58,867 bases of DNA from a virus. Both the position numbers and the translations under genes were made by a program. The notes beneath the pieces were generated by a model. The model did not search any database. It was not told the DNA's origin and worked only from the letters and a program-made list of their open reading frames with translations. This document shows positions 1-7,680 of this stretch, one piece after another; position 1 is the first letter of the stretch; every line of letters starts with the position of its first letter. Where the stretch lies: positions 1 to 58,867 of IMG/VR virus record IMGVR_UViG_3300034062_004791. The stretch is one strand, 5' to 3'.

Positions 1-168
1 AGTGATACGTGAAGCATCAACACCCAGATTAGAAGCATACTGAGCAAAAAGTTGAGCAACAGTTTTACCCTGATAGTTGGCGGGAGTAACTGCATAAGCC
101 TCCTCATTGACCAGAAGGGTCACAGGGGCAGACTGATCTTGAGCGCGAACGTTGTTGAGAAATTGCAT
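1..168 (-). CDS. Unrecognised protein, 5' part only (cut by left edge)
   Basis: An open frame of 56 codons starts with ATG at 168 and is still open at position 1. It begins MQFLNNVRAQ and contains VTLLVNEEAYAV and later GKTVAQLF, a pattern loosely like small ubiquitin-like beta-grasp proteins of phages, but this is only an impression. It follows a terminator (294-315) and a dyad promoter (230-284), so it opens a new transcription unit. Confidence 0.7.
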   Translation of the reverse strand, partial: MQFLNNVRAQDQSAPVTLLVNEEAYAVTPANYQGKTVAQLFAQYASNLGVDASRIT

Positions 169-229
169 AATAAAAAGAAAGTGGTAAACGACAGTGGTTG
201 TGGTGGAGGTTTCCCTCACCGACCCTTAT

Positions 230-284
230 AGTGTACGGCATGGGATGGAGAGTAGCGACCAGTCAAGACCAGTTCAAGAAGTGT
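230..284 (-). promoter_or_regulatory. Dyad promoter for the gene at 1-168
   Basis: The dyad half AACTGGTC is at 267-274, with GACACTT as partner up to 284. About 30 bp downstream lies TACACT (230-235). An overlapping CTATAA is an alternative -10. Here the terminator precedes the dyad instead of lying inside the spacer. Confidence 0.55.
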
Positions 285-293
285 CCACCAAAC

Positions 294-315
294 AAAAAAG
301 GCGGCCATGGCCGCC
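294..315 (-). terminator. Intrinsic terminator
   Basis: On the minus strand the palindrome GGCGGCCATGGCCGCC is followed by six T. The stem starts inside the TAG stop codon of the gene at 315-536. Confidence 0.85.
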
Positions 316-536
316 TAATCATAAACACCCCAATGCTCTTTTACATAAATCAAAAATTCTGGGATGATTTTCTCATTATAAAATGGATCCAACTTTCGAT
401 CCTTAAAGATCCTAAGAAGCATGTTCGGTTGATACCGGGACAATACATTTGTATAACATTGCCCCCAATTGAGTCTTGGGTAGTTTTCGTCATAATCATC
501 CACGACTTCTTCAAGATAGCGTTTAAATTCTGTCAT
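315..536 (-). CDS. Hypothetical protein, 73 aa
   Basis: Acidic, helical small protein (begins MTEFKRYLEEVV). Its ATG overlaps the TGA of the upstream HNH gene (ATGA), so the two are translationally coupled. It ends with TAG inside the terminator stem. Family not recognised. Confidence 0.6.
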   Translation of the reverse strand: MTEFKRYLEEVVDDYDENYPRLNWGQCYTNVLSRYQPNMLLRIFKDRKLDPFYNEKIIPEFLIYVKEHWGVYD

Positions 537-1075
537 GATTGTTTAATGTAGGCTTTTTTGTTTATTTTGTATGAGGATCCCCTTTCGCTGAAGATAAAAA
601 TTTCTTCTTTTTGATTATAGGGATTAATATCAATTTTTTCAATAATCCCTTTATATATTAATTTTCTATGAGACTTTACATAAAGCTCCTTACCTTCGAT
701 GGGTCCTCGATAACTTATAAAAGGAACCACATCGATTCCACTACCTTTTTCTCTGTTACACACATAGCACATTGGTTGAAGATTTTCGATATTATCTTTT
801 CCTCCAAATACTTTAGGAATTATGTGATCAATTGTAATTTCTATGTCATCTGATGACAGAATTGACCAGAAAATTCTATCGTGTCTTTGATCCTTATACT
901 TCCTCAATTTAATGGCGCATCTACCACAAGAAACACATGTGTATCCAATCTTCTTAAAGAGTTTAATTCTCTTAGCAGTACCTAGAAATCTAGACGAATA
1001 TATTTTGTCCGAGACAATAACATCTTCAAAAGAAAGTTCTTTTAGAAGTTGGGGCTGAGGTTTCTTTTTTGCCAT
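533..1075 (-). CDS. HNH endonuclease
   Basis: 180 residues. The middle carries a zinc-binding CVSCGRC knuckle (about residues 48-54), then the ββα-metal HNH core with IDHIIPKVFGG (about 83-93) and the closing CYVCNREKG. This is the layout of free-standing HNH homing endonucleases and McrA-like nucleases, which cut double-stranded DNA. The lysine-rich N-terminus and the extra C-terminal domain (about 115-180) probably set DNA binding. It sits in a run of small genes with no intron hallmarks visible, so it is likely a free-standing mobile endonuclease. The target is unknown. Confidence 0.85.
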   Translation of the reverse strand: MAKKKPQPQLLKELSFEDVIVSDKIYSSRFLGTAKRIKLFKKIGYTCVSCGRCAIKLRKYKDQRHDRIFWSILSSDDIEITIDHIIPKVFGGKDNIENLQPMCYVCNREKGSGIDVVPFISYRGPIEGKELYVKSHRKLIYKGIIEKIDINPYNQKEEIFIFSERGSSYKINKKAYIKQS

Positions 1076-1077
1076 TA

Positions 1078-1281
1078 TTAAAAAAGAAGTTGGTTTAAAA
1101 TCTGGTGTTTAAGTGGAGTCGGTGTTCTTGGGTCGATGTCTATTTGTTTGACACGACCAGAATATTCGCTATATGCAAATAGCGAATATTCGGCCAGACG
1201 TTTACCGTCCATCCATTCTCCGACCTTATAAGACTCGATGTATTCTGATTGGCTATTGGGTCCTATTGCAAGGAGTTTCAT
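1078..1281 (-). CDS. Hypothetical protein, 67 aa
   Basis: The start at MKLLAIGPNS (1281) is preferred over an ATG two codons upstream; both overlap the end of the gene at 1284-1529. Mixed composition with no recognised motif. It lies between a Cys-rich gene and the HNH gene in one operon. Confidence 0.55.
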   Translation of the reverse strand: MKLLAIGPNSQSEYIESYKVGEWMDGKRLAEYSLFAYSEYSGRVKQIDIDPRTPTPLKHQILNQLLF

Positions 1282-1283
1282 GT

Positions 1284-1529
1284 TCAAGAAAGAATTTTAC
1301 GAATTTTGTCTCCAAGTAGTTCCATAATAGTCTTTTTTCTTGGTGTCCATGAACTGTAGTTTATGCAAATATTTCGATAAATTTCTGGGTATTTATGTAT
1401 TATACCACAATAAGACCCACCGGCTTTCAGACACTTATCAAAATCTGCGCCGTGGTAACTTATACTACAATGGTCGCAATTACGGCAATTAATTGCAAGA
1501 CCAGAAGTTGGATCAATTTGATTGTTCAT
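1284..1529 (-). CDS. Small cysteine-rich protein, probable zinc binder
   Basis: 81 residues with seven cysteines, including CRNCDHC near residue 15 and later C-x(7)-C and single Cys positions. The arrangement resembles the gene at 2840-3127 (CLECKHC start), so the two may be paralogues. Such proteins are common in phages; the role is unknown. It overlaps the upstream gene by four bases. Confidence 0.65.
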   Translation of the reverse strand: MNNQIDPTSGLAINCRNCDHCSISYHGADFDKCLKAGGSYCGIIHKYPEIYRNICINYSSWTPRKKTIMELLGDKIRKILS

Positions 1530-2056
1530 TTTAGAGATTTCAGAAGTTTGGCAACTTGTTCTTCGCTCATTTGAGAGAGCAATTGTTTGGCCTGCTCAAT
1601 TTTGTAGTCATTGGGATCATCGAAGGTGGATTTTGTGTTAATTTCATAGGCACCCTCACCGTAGATTTCTACGATGGCCCAATGTTCATTACTAGATGCG
1701 GATGTTCCGTTTTTCACATATTGTCCGACTTGGGACAAATTATAAGTAGAAGTGACGTTTGTGATATGTTCAGAACCCCTGGCTAGTTTTACATAAACTT
1801 TCTGCCCCACAAAATCATCTAGGTTGATATTGGGTGCCTTTTGGGCGATACCATTACCTTCAGATGGAGTCAGGATTTTAATAATTCTAGGTTTTGACTT
1901 TCCTACTCCAGACTCAGTGAACAACGAACCAGAAATCTTATAAGGATACACTATATAAGGAAAATTATCCTTTTCAAGTGGTCCAGCTAATACAGATTGG
2001 TCACGAAGTTCAACGACGATGGTTTTACCAACGTATTGTGAAAGGTCGATAGTCAT
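1526..2056 (-). CDS. Duplicated beta-barrel-like protein, paralogue of 29310-29855
   Basis: 176 residues. IDLSQYVGKTIVVEL at the N-terminus and INLDDFVGQKVYVKL about 75 residues later look like two copies of one small beta-barrel (SH3/Sm-like) unit. The block EIYGEGAYEI and the C-terminal helix EEQVAKLLKSL are shared with the protein at 29310-29855, where all these segments recur in the same order. Function is unknown. Confidence 0.7.
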   Translation of the reverse strand: MTIDLSQYVGKTIVVELRDQSVLAGPLEKDNFPYIVYPYKISGSLFTESGVGKSKPRIIKILTPSEGNGIAQKAPNINLDDFVGQKVYVKLARGSEHITNVTSTYNLSQVGQYVKNGTSASSNEHWAIVEIYGEGAYEINTKSTFDDPNDYKIEQAKQLLSQMSEEQVAKLLKSLK

Positions 2057-2065
2057 AAGATTGGA

Positions 2066-2446
2066 TTAGGAAAAGTTGCAGATTTGGTTTAGAACTTGAG
2101 ATTGAATCTCGGAACATTCGGAACTTGTGAGAACAATCTGTTGTGTTTTGTTGTCATCGCCAACGATAAACAAAAGATAGTCGGAAATTCTCCGACCCAA
2201 AAAGAAACTAGCAATCGTATTAGCATTACGATACATCGTTGAGCCAGGATTCTGGATATCAACAACAAGTAGTTGTGTGTTTTTGGCCTTTTCTCGCATT
2301 TGATGCTTACGCAGTTCTGAATAGAGGTCGGAAGCTCGGTCAGCCATAGCTCTATTACCAGCATTGAAATACCTTTCTTGGAGGGAAGTAAGGCCACTAA
2401 GAATCATTTCGTATTCTTTGTCGGAAACTTCGATGGAGATGCTCAT
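2066..2446 (-). CDS. Hypothetical protein, 126 aa
   Basis: It starts MSISIEVSDKEYEMILSGL. The N-terminal half is helical and charged, the C-terminal half more beta-like. No family recognised. It lies nine bases upstream of the gene ending at 1526-2056 and is probably co-transcribed from the promoter at 2786-2843. Confidence 0.65.
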   Translation of the reverse strand: MSISIEVSDKEYEMILSGLTSLQERYFNAGNRAMADRASDLYSELRKHQMREKAKNTQLLVVDIQNPGSTMYRNANTIASFFLGRRISDYLLFIVGDDNKTQQIVLTSSECSEIQSQVLNQICNFS

Positions 2447-2468
2447 GGTAGGTTATGTTGTGAATTTG

Positions 2469-2762
2469 TCAAATAAGACCAAGAATTTCTTTTTCTTCTT
2501 GGGAGAGTTTGTTAAGTGCTTGTTCTTTGAGTTCTTCTTTTCGTTGCTCACTTTCCATATAATCATACTCAAGTACCTCGACTCTTTTCATATACCAATC
2601 CCCATAAGGCTGTTCAGACCATTTTCCCCTACGGCCCATGACACCTTCTTGGGCATCAATATAATCGACCGCATGTTGCCTATGAAGAAAGGCGAGGTCT
2701 GGAATGCTTGGTCCTCGGCCTTCTGTCATATCGGCATTTCGATAGGTTTGCCAAATAATCAT
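2469..2762 (-). CDS. Hypothetical protein, 97 aa, with LSQEEKEILGL tail
   Basis: First gene behind the dyad promoter at 2786-2843. The C-terminus ends in a helix with LSQEEKEILGLI, which closely resembles the end of the protein at 47155-47505 (LSKEEKEQLGLI). The rest shows no known domain. Confidence 0.65.
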   Translation of the reverse strand: MIIWQTYRNADMTEGRGPSIPDLAFLHRQHAVDYIDAQEGVMGRRGKWSEQPYGDWYMKRVEVLEYDYMESEQRKEELKEQALNKLSQEEKEILGLI

Positions 2763-2785
2763 GGTTTTGTGGGTGAACTGAGTGT

Positions 2786-2843
2786 ATTATAGGGGATAAT
2801 GACCGCGAATGGAGACTAGGGTGGACGGTTTAAAAACCGTTAC
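2786..2843 (-). promoter_or_regulatory. Dyad promoter for 2469-2762
   Basis: The dyad (ACGGTTT-N4-AAACCGT, 2821-2843) covers the stop codon of the gene at 2840-3127. TATAAT at 2786-2791 follows 29 bp after the right half. There is no hairpin in the spacer and no TTGACA-like -35. Confidence 0.75.
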
Positions 2844-3127
2844 CTAAGCATATAGGGAGGGTTGAAAAAATCCCAAATAAGTTTCCGCCAAGAATTCTTG
2901 GGCTTTTCTTGTACTTGCACTTCTTTTTGTTCAAAGTCCTTGGCATATTTACCACACATAGATTCATTTCCCCTAACATCATTAATCTTATAAAAAATTA
3001 AGTGGTTGCCACCATTTAGATAATCAGGGAATGATTCATAATATTTTGAGCATTCGGCACCCTCCATAAAATCTAGATACATACAATGTTTGCATTCCAG
3101 ACATGCTGGGATAGATTCGTTTGACAT
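2840..3127 (-). CDS. Small cysteine-rich protein, probable zinc binder
   Basis: 95 residues. CLECKHCMY near residue 9 is followed by further Cys at about 26 and 58, like the gene at 1284-1529. The C-terminal third (QEKPKNSWRKLIWDFF) is basic and aromatic. It is a single-gene unit with its own dyad promoter (3152-3209). Confidence 0.65.
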   Translation of the reverse strand: MSNESIPACLECKHCMYLDFMEGAECSKYYESFPDYLNGGNHLIFYKINDVRGNESMCGKYAKDFEQKEVQVQEKPKNSWRKLIWDFFNPPYMLR

Positions 3128-3151
3128 GGAGACTCCTTAAATTACAGGGGT

Positions 3152-3209
3152 ATCATATGGCATTCAGAGCACTTTAGACACCTCAAGTGGACAGTTTTTC
3201 AACTGTCAC
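3152..3209 (-). promoter_or_regulatory. Dyad promoter for 2840-3127
   Basis: Near-perfect dyad GTGACAGTT-N4-AACTGTCCAC (3187-3209), 29 bp spacer, TATGAT at 3152-3157. The TGA stop of the toprim gene lies in the dyad centre. AAGGAG precedes the next ATG. Confidence 0.8.
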
Positions 3210-3747
3210 AATACTTACTGACAAGAAAATCAACATAATCATCTGGTGCTTCTCCAAGGTCCTTACCATCAGGAACAACCTCAACATAATCACCAAAATT
3301 GGCTAATTTTCTTCCAGCATCATCATTATCACAAACAACAATGATTGGGCGATTTAGCATTTCTAGCCAGTTTTTATAATCTTTTGGTGGATTATTTGCA
3401 AGAGTGGCAAAGGCCGATTGTTTTAATTCGGTCATCCGACAAGCATCAAAGATGCCTTCGGTTAGAAAGATAGGACCATCAGAAACATAATAACTTTCCA
3501 GGCCCCAGATTGCGATGGTTGGTTGGTTTTTATTTCTGTAGGTATAATATTTTCCTTTTTTCGGGCAATTAAAAACTTTTTTACATCCCTCTGGTTGATA
3601 TTGTTGGTAGCCCACCAATTGACCCGAGAGATTATAAAGAATAAAAGTTGCAATATTTAGTTCTTCATCAAGAATTGGTCTATGAAGTTCTAGGTCAAGA
3701 TGCCGTTGTTTTAGGTGGGTCTTTATGTTCATAACCAGTTCCGCCAC
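3199..3747 (-). CDS. Toprim-domain protein, primase-like fragment
   Basis: 182 residues. The central and C-terminal parts match the toprim fold of DnaG-type and phage primases: IFLTEGIFDACRM with the catalytic Glu (about residue 96), then IIVVCDNDDAGRK with the DxD pair (about 138-140), then a KDLGEAPDDY tail. No zinc-finger or catalytic RNA-polymerase subdomain is present, so it is a short stand-alone toprim protein rather than a full primase. The GTG start at 3747 has AGGA upstream; an ATG at 3732 is the alternative. It overlaps the zinc-finger gene upstream by about 50 bases. Confidence 0.75.
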   Translation of the reverse strand: MAELVMNIKTHLKQRHLDLELHRPILDEELNIATFILYNLSGQLVGYQQYQPEGCKKVFNCPKKGKYYTYRNKNQPTIAIWGLESYYVSDGPIFLTEGIFDACRMTELKQSAFATLANNPPKDYKNWLEMLNRPIIVVCDNDDAGRKLANFGDYVEVVPDGKDLGEAPDDYVDFLVSKYCDS

Positions 3748-3970
3748 AATCTTCGCATCCTAAAGTTTCTATAATTGGTTCCTCTGCATAAACATAATAC
3801 CCATCTGCATTTATAAGAACTTTTACGAGTCCGGTTCCATCGCATGTTTCACATTTAAGTTTTGTAATCATTTTCTTTAGTCTTTCATTTTGCTTCCTAA
3901 GAAGTTCGGTTTCTTGTTTAAGAAGTTCGGTTTGCTTTCTTATTTTTTCTCTGAGATTACTTTGGTCCAT
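3695..3970 (-). CDS. DnaJ-type zinc-finger small protein with coiled coil
   Basis: 91 residues. Residues 1-38 form a heptad-like coiled coil (repeated LLKQE/LRKQN patterns). Then follow two CxxCxGxG knuckles, CETCDGTGLV and CEDCGGTGYE, the zinc-ribbon repeat of DnaJ cysteine-rich domains. No J domain. It probably binds zinc or unfolded protein; it starts right at the stop of 3971-4183. Confidence 0.75.
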   Translation of the reverse strand: MDQSNLREKIRKQTELLKQETELLRKQNERLKKMITKLKCETCDGTGLVKVLINADGYYVYAEEPIIETLGCEDCGGTGYEHKDPPKTTAS

Positions 3971-4183
3971 TCATTCTCCGCTCAAGATGAGGTCATCGAC
4001 ACCCATACAGGTTTCAGTGCTTTGCCTTGCCTCTACACATTTTACATAATTCATCAACCTTTGTTTCTCATGTTCAGTTTGATCAAGGTGGGAAATAGCC
4101 ATAAAAGGTATGACTGAAATAATGATTAGGACACCAACTAGAAAAATTTCAAATCCAGTAAAACCTTGAGTTTCGTTGTTCAT
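3971..4183 (-). CDS. Single-pass membrane protein, 70 aa
   Basis: The ATG at 4183 is chosen because the dyad promoter (4208-4264) occupies the upstream extension of the frame. One hydrophobic helix (about residues 11-29) follows a short N-terminus, and the C-terminal tail has two Cys. Unknown function. Confidence 0.65.
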   Translation of the reverse strand: MNNETQGFTGFEIFLVGVLIIISVIPFMAISHLDQTEHEKQRLMNYVKCVEARQSTETCMGVDDLILSGE

Positions 4184-4207
4184 GGCGGTGATGGTTGAGT
4201 TGTGTGT

Positions 4208-4264
4208 ATCATAAAGCAAAAAGGACCCTATGAGTGGGTCCTTGTGCCAGTTGGTCGGGTGTCT
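4208..4264 (-). promoter_or_regulatory. Dyad promoter with nested terminator, for 3971-4183
   Basis: The dyad at 4244-4263 (AACTGGCAC right half) is followed by the hairpin GGACCC-N7-GGGTCC plus TTTTT (4221-4241), then TATGAT at 4208-4213, 30 bp after the dyad. Confidence 0.8.
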
Positions 4265-4266
4265 AC

Positions 4267-4818
4267 TTATACCCCACAAGTAGCCATTTGTTCTTGTTGA
4301 GACTTTTGAACAAACTGAGTGATTTCACTTGAGAGTTCGTAAGATTCTTTACGGGCCTCCTCAAGAATTGGGTCAATGAACCACTTCATTACCAGTTGTT
4401 CTGGGAGTCCTTTATATGACTCTGTTTTTAGATTGAGGTTAGACTGCATAATCCAGAAAAATGGCTGAGCATAATGAGACAGCATATTCGTAGCAATTTC
4501 TGTAATATCGATAGTAATATTAGGAAAATAATCAATATCATTCATATAGAGAGCTTGTGCATAGCCTGCGATACAGTGAGAGGTCCCACAACTATTTTTT
4601 GTGTGCCAACTATTCATATTAAATCGGTTTTGATTAGACTTAATAATAGAGGCAACCCTTACAAGATTACTCCATTGCTCGGCTGTGATAGAACTTCCAC
4701 TATTGAAAATGTCATCATTCCGAGAAAACATAAAAACACCTGGCCTTACACCAGTAATTTGTTCAGATTCAGCAAGCAGAGCAAAATAGTTGTTCTTGAA
4801 ATCAATTGGAGTCAACAT
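4267..4818 (-). CDS. Hypothetical phage protein with CGTSHCIAG motif
   Basis: 183 residues. The central SWHTKNSCGTSHCIAGYAQ (about residues 70-88) is a motif I know from a widespread phage family of unknown function. The surrounding sequence is mixed alpha/beta. It is transcribed alone from the promoter at 4849-4908. Confidence 0.65.
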   Translation of the reverse strand: MLTPIDFKNNYFALLAESEQITGVRPGVFMFSRNDDIFNSGSSITAEQWSNLVRVASIIKSNQNRFNMNSWHTKNSCGTSHCIAGYAQALYMNDIDYFPNITIDITEIATNMLSHYAQPFFWIMQSNLNLKTESYKGLPEQLVMKWFIDPILEEARKESYELSSEITQFVQKSQQEQMATCGV

Positions 4819-4848
4819 AATTTAAAATGAGTTGGTTGAACTGAGTGT

Positions 4849-4908
4849 ATTATAGGGGATATTGATGGGAGGTGGTAGGGTCCTTGTGCCAGTTAGTCGG
4901 GTGTCCTA
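4849..4908 (-). promoter_or_regulatory. Dyad promoter for 4267-4818
   Basis: Dyad 4886-4905, then AAGGACCC but no hairpin partner, then TATAAT (4849-4854) after 31 bp. The TAG stop of the upstream gene abuts the dyad. This copy shows that the spacing does not depend on a terminator. Confidence 0.8.
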
Positions 4909-5172
4909 CCATACATACACTTCTTTTTGATAAAAATTCCAATTTCCTACAATTTCCTTTGCATTATCTCCAAAAAATCCATGAGTAATTCCAGATGGGT
5001 TCCGTCTCCCTAGAATATCGCAACACACAGTCAACTCTTGATAAGACGCATAAACCACCGTATTAGTTCTAGGTGACATAAATTCATTTAGTTCCTCATC
5101 TGGGATAAATTGACCTAGTTTAATCGACAGATCGCCTTTTGAATTATTAAATTTAGAAATAAGTAATGGCAT
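4906..5172 (-). CDS. Hypothetical protein, 88 aa
   Basis: Start at 5172 (MPLLISKFN) because the frame upstream is promoter sequence. It contains a Cys pair (VCCDI). No family recognised. Monocistronic between two dyad promoters; it ends TAG. Confidence 0.6.
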   Translation of the reverse strand: MPLLISKFNNSKGDLSIKLGQFIPDEELNEFMSPRTNTVVYASYQELTVCCDILGRRNPSGITHGFFGDNAKEIVGNWNFYQKEVYVW

Positions 5173-5195
5173 AATGAGTTGATTGAACTGGAGAC

Positions 5196-5253
5196 AGTAT
5201 AAAAGAGAATTGGCTGGTCTGGTCGGGTCCTTGTGCCAGTTGGTCAGGTGTCT
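5196..5253 (-). promoter_or_regulatory. Dyad promoter for 4906-5172
   Basis: Dyad 5233-5252, AAGGACCC without hairpin, 31 bp spacer, TATACT at 5196-5201. The TGA of the upstream gene is inside the dyad. Confidence 0.75.
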
Positions 5254-5468
5254 CCAGTGCAATCCAAAAAGTAATGATAATGAGCCGAATTGGGTGGGAT
5301 ATAGCGAACCACCACGCAACCCTTGTACGTGTCAACTTCCTCAAACTTTTGTGGTGGTTCTTTAGGTGCCACTGTAATATTGGATACAATATACATCGCC
5401 AAAAATGTTGGTATGGAAAGTATAATGCCCAAAAGTACACATTCGCCAATATTTAAAAGTGTTTTCAT
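5244..5468 (-). CDS. Single-pass membrane protein, 74 aa
   Basis: The ATG at 5468 (MKTLLNIGE) is favoured; the longer frame overlaps the neighbour. One strong transmembrane helix (about residues 10-30) is followed by a polar tail with KEPPQKFEEV. The stop TGA falls in the next dyad. Last gene of the 5244-6520 operon. Confidence 0.6.
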   Translation of the reverse strand: MKTLLNIGECVLLGIILSIPTFLAMYIVSNITVAPKEPPQKFEEVDTYKGCVVVRYIPPNSAHYHYFLDCTGDT

Positions 5469-5481
5469 AATAATCAACAGA

Positions 5482-5700
5482 TCACGAAACGATGAAACGA
5501 TGAGATTTAAAGATATCGTATCCATAATCAGTACTAACAAAGAATCCCAATTCTTCCAACCTCTTCTTATCCTCAGAGGATACATAAAAAGGTGAAATTA
5601 CAGGATTAACAGTCAAAGAATTGTTTTCACAATGGAACAATGGGGGTTCAAAATTTCCATATTTGGAAAAGATTTGGAGTGCTTCAATTAGGTCGTTCAT
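5482..5700 (-). CDS. Hypothetical protein, 72 aa
   Basis: Starts MNDLIEALQIF; ends with aromatic beta-type sequence. Family unknown. Within the 5244-6520 operon. Confidence 0.55.
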   Translation of the reverse strand: MNDLIEALQIFSKYGNFEPPLFHCENNSLTVNPVISPFYVSSEDKKRLEELGFFVSTDYGYDIFKSHRFIVS

Positions 5701-5709
5701 AATAATAAT

Positions 5710-5943
5710 TCAAATTTCGTCTACAAAACTAACAGTCGGAGTAAGTCCTTGAATTTTGTACTCCTCAATTTTCTTGAATGTTTCTGTGGTGAAAGAATCA
5801 TCTTCTAGTTCTTTTTGACTAGCAAATTTGAGAAATAAGTTGTAATCATAAGAATCAAGGTCTTTTGATGGGACTATGCTGTTTGCATCAAAAAATTCAA
5901 CTTTACCGGACTTTATGAGTTCTTCTAATTCTTTAATTTTCAT
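5710..5943 (-). CDS. Hypothetical protein, 77 aa
   Basis: Charged, helical N-terminus (MKIKELEELIKSG). ATGA overlap with the upstream gene. No family recognised. Confidence 0.55.
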   Translation of the reverse strand: MKIKELEELIKSGKVEFFDANSIVPSKDLDSYDYNLFLKFASQKELEDDSFTTETFKKIEEYKIQGLTPTVSFVDEI

Positions 5944-6167
5944 TTTGATAAGTGTTCTCGTTTGTCAAGTTCTTCTTTTATTACAGAAAGTTTTTGATTA
6001 ATTTTTTTTCTATTTTCTCTCCATTCAACACAAGAAGAACAATCACAATACCATACCCAGTCCGCTGCATAAACGTGTAAATACTCTCTTTCTTTACGAT
6101 AAACCTCCAAGAGACGATGAGTGGGGAGTTTAAGAATTGTTTCTAGTTTGTTTCTGTTAGGGTCCAT
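5940..6167 (-). CDS. Hypothetical protein with CDCSSC motif, 75 aa
   Basis: A central WYCDCSSCVEW cluster (about residues 39-49) suggests a metal or redox site between two charged helices. ATGA overlap downstream. Function unknown. Confidence 0.6.
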   Translation of the reverse strand: MDPNRNKLETILKLPTHRLLEVYRKEREYLHVYAADWVWYCDCSSCVEWRENRKKINQKLSVIKEELDKREHLSK

Positions 6168-6172
6168 AATAT

Positions 6173-6520
6173 TTAAATCGTCTCCATTAATTCTTCAAAA
6201 AAATTAATATTGGCAATCCGTTTTTGAGCATGTTTGGTCAACTCCACAAGAACTTTGGTTGTTGGTGAAATATAACCATCCCATGTTTGGTTATGCTCTA
6301 GGTAATCTACAAGTTCCACTAGATACTTGATAGAACAACTACTAATCTCAAAAGATTTCCCAACAATCCAATTATCCGTGATAAAAGTATAAAGAACAGG
6401 AGCCGGTTCTTGGCTATTGCACACCGCCTCAAACATGTCATTACGAAAATCATGCATTTCGTCATTCTCTAGGAACAAACGAACCACATTGCTAGTTGAA
6501 GACTGATGCTCAAATTTCAT
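6173..6520 (-). CDS. Hypothetical protein, 115 aa
   Basis: First gene of the operon behind the promoter at 6547-6605. Mostly helical, with no recognised motif. Confidence 0.6.
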   Translation of the reverse strand: MKFEHQSSTSNVVRLFLENDEMHDFRNDMFEAVCNSQEPAPVLYTFITDNWIVGKSFEISSCSIKYLVELVDYLEHNQTWDGYISPTTKVLVELTKHAQKRIANINFFEELMETI

Positions 6521-6546
6521 GATGAATTGCCGTTTGGTTATGGGGT

Positions 6547-6605
6547 AATTTTAAGAGAAAAAGGACCCTGGTGGTAGGGTCCTTGTGTCAGTTGGTTATG
6601 TGTCA
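6547..6605 (-). promoter_or_regulatory. Dyad promoter with nested terminator, for 6173-6520
   Basis: Dyad 6585-6605, hairpin GGACCC-N6-GGGTCC with TTTTT, then a weak -10 (TTAAAATT, 6547-6554) at the usual distance. Confidence 0.65.
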
Positions 6606-6607
6606 CA

Positions 6608-6931
6608 TTACAGAGGAATAAAAGTAATTTTCTGGCCAATCCAATTGTACAAAGAAATGATGCTGTTTTGGTCATAGGCAAAATCATCATAACGAGGAAG
6701 TGTTCCACAAGACAGGTCCAAATTCTTCTCTAGTTTAGAACCCACCAAGTTTGGATTGTATTTGCTTGAGAAGATTTTAAGGGCCAGTTCTGACCTACAA
6801 GAAAGAATGTGTTCTTGAGTGGCCCGATAGGTTTTGTCTTGGGTATAATGAGAAAATGAGTCGGAAGTTAGTGGAAATACCAGGAAGATAATTCCAAGAA
6901 CTGATAAGGCGATTGCAAGAGAACGGTTCAT
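6608..6931 (-). CDS. Membrane-anchored protein, 107 aa
   Basis: N-terminal hydrophobic segment (about residues 5-22) that could be a signal anchor, then a soluble part with two Cys about 30 residues apart (LSCRSEL and LSCGTLP), possibly a disulfide. A similar size and Cys plan occurs at 47502-47738. Confidence 0.6.
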   Translation of the reverse strand: MNRSLAIALSVLGIIFLVFPLTSDSFSHYTQDKTYRATQEHILSCRSELALKIFSSKYNPNLVGSKLEKNLDLSCGTLPRYDDFAYDQNSIISLYNWIGQKITFIPL

Positions 6932-6933
6932 TT

Positions 6934-7296
6934 TTAAATGGAATCAACCAACTGAGAATATCGGGGGAAATTACACAAGTAGTAAAACTCACTATTATCC
7001 CAGAAATCGTTTTCAATTAAATAGTCCCCAACCTCCTCATTCAGAAATACATGAACAGGATGCTCCTCAAGATATTTAATTGTACGATTGTTCCTGGCTT
7101 CATTATGAATATCATCTGCTTGATACATTAGGTAAAAAGAGCCGATTGTTTTCTTGAACAAGTCAACAATACGTTCTCTGGTAAACTCAGTAGTATCACG
7201 ATATACAATCATTTGCACAATAGCAAACGTCAATGGTCGTAAGGTACTACCAAAATCATTGTCAGAAAATCTGATACCGATGGAGTGAATTTTCAT
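6934..7296 (-). CDS. Hypothetical protein, 120 aa
   Basis: Begins MKIHSIGIRFSDNDFG. Mixed alpha/beta, with no known motif. Two bases separate it from the next gene. Confidence 0.6.
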   Translation of the reverse strand: MKIHSIGIRFSDNDFGSTLRPLTFAIVQMIVYRDTTEFTRERIVDLFKKTIGSFYLMYQADDIHNEARNNRTIKYLEEHPVHVFLNEEVGDYLIENDFWDNSEFYYLCNFPRYSQLVDSI

Positions 7297-7310
7297 AATA
7301 AGTTACTTTT

Positions 7311-7604
7311 TCAGATTCCAGAAGTAGTAGAAGTAAAATAGGAATAAGCAATGGCCATGCATATATCATTATCTCCACCCTGCCATTCTTGGTAAGATTC
7401 TACCAAGCCCTTGCGTTCCAGAGTTCTCCGCACAGAGTCCCGAGTCAATAAAATGAAGTTATGAGAATACTTCCCTAAACTCTCCATGTAAGCATAGAAC
7501 TTCTTTTCAAAATCAGCCGGATAAGTGCATCTGTTACAAAACGCCAAGTACTCTAGGGCTTTATTGAGATCCTCCGGGGTGGAGATACCTTGTATCTTAT
7601 CCAT
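7311..7604 (-). CDS. Hypothetical protein, 97 aa
   Basis: Starts MDKIQGISTPEDL. Contains CNRC near residue 23. Helical. Its ATG overlaps the end of the tiny membrane gene at 7597-7677, which suggests coupled translation. Confidence 0.6.
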   Translation of the reverse strand: MDKIQGISTPEDLNKALEYLAFCNRCTYPADFEKKFYAYMESLGKYSHNFILLTRDSVRRTLERKGLVESYQEWQGGDNDICMAIAYSYFTSTTSGI

Positions 7605-7677
7605 TGAGGCTTTTCCAATAGGCGTAGATAATGAAGTAGGATAAAAGAACTGGTAAAACCAAGATGATTATTGACAT
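7597..7677 (-). CDS. Tiny membrane protein, 26 aa
   Basis: An ATG at 7677 opens 26 codons that are almost entirely one hydrophobic helix, ending YWKSLNG. It fills the gap between the CCA-adding enzyme gene and 7311-7604 with an eight-base overlap. Only composition and position support it. Confidence 0.45.
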   Translation of the reverse strand: MSIIILVLPVLLSYFIIYAYWKSLNG

Positions 7678-7680
7678 AAT

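Noticed and set aside
198-551. Plus-strand 117-codon frame
   Set aside because: It is the shadow of the terminator, the promoter and the minus-strand gene at 315-536.
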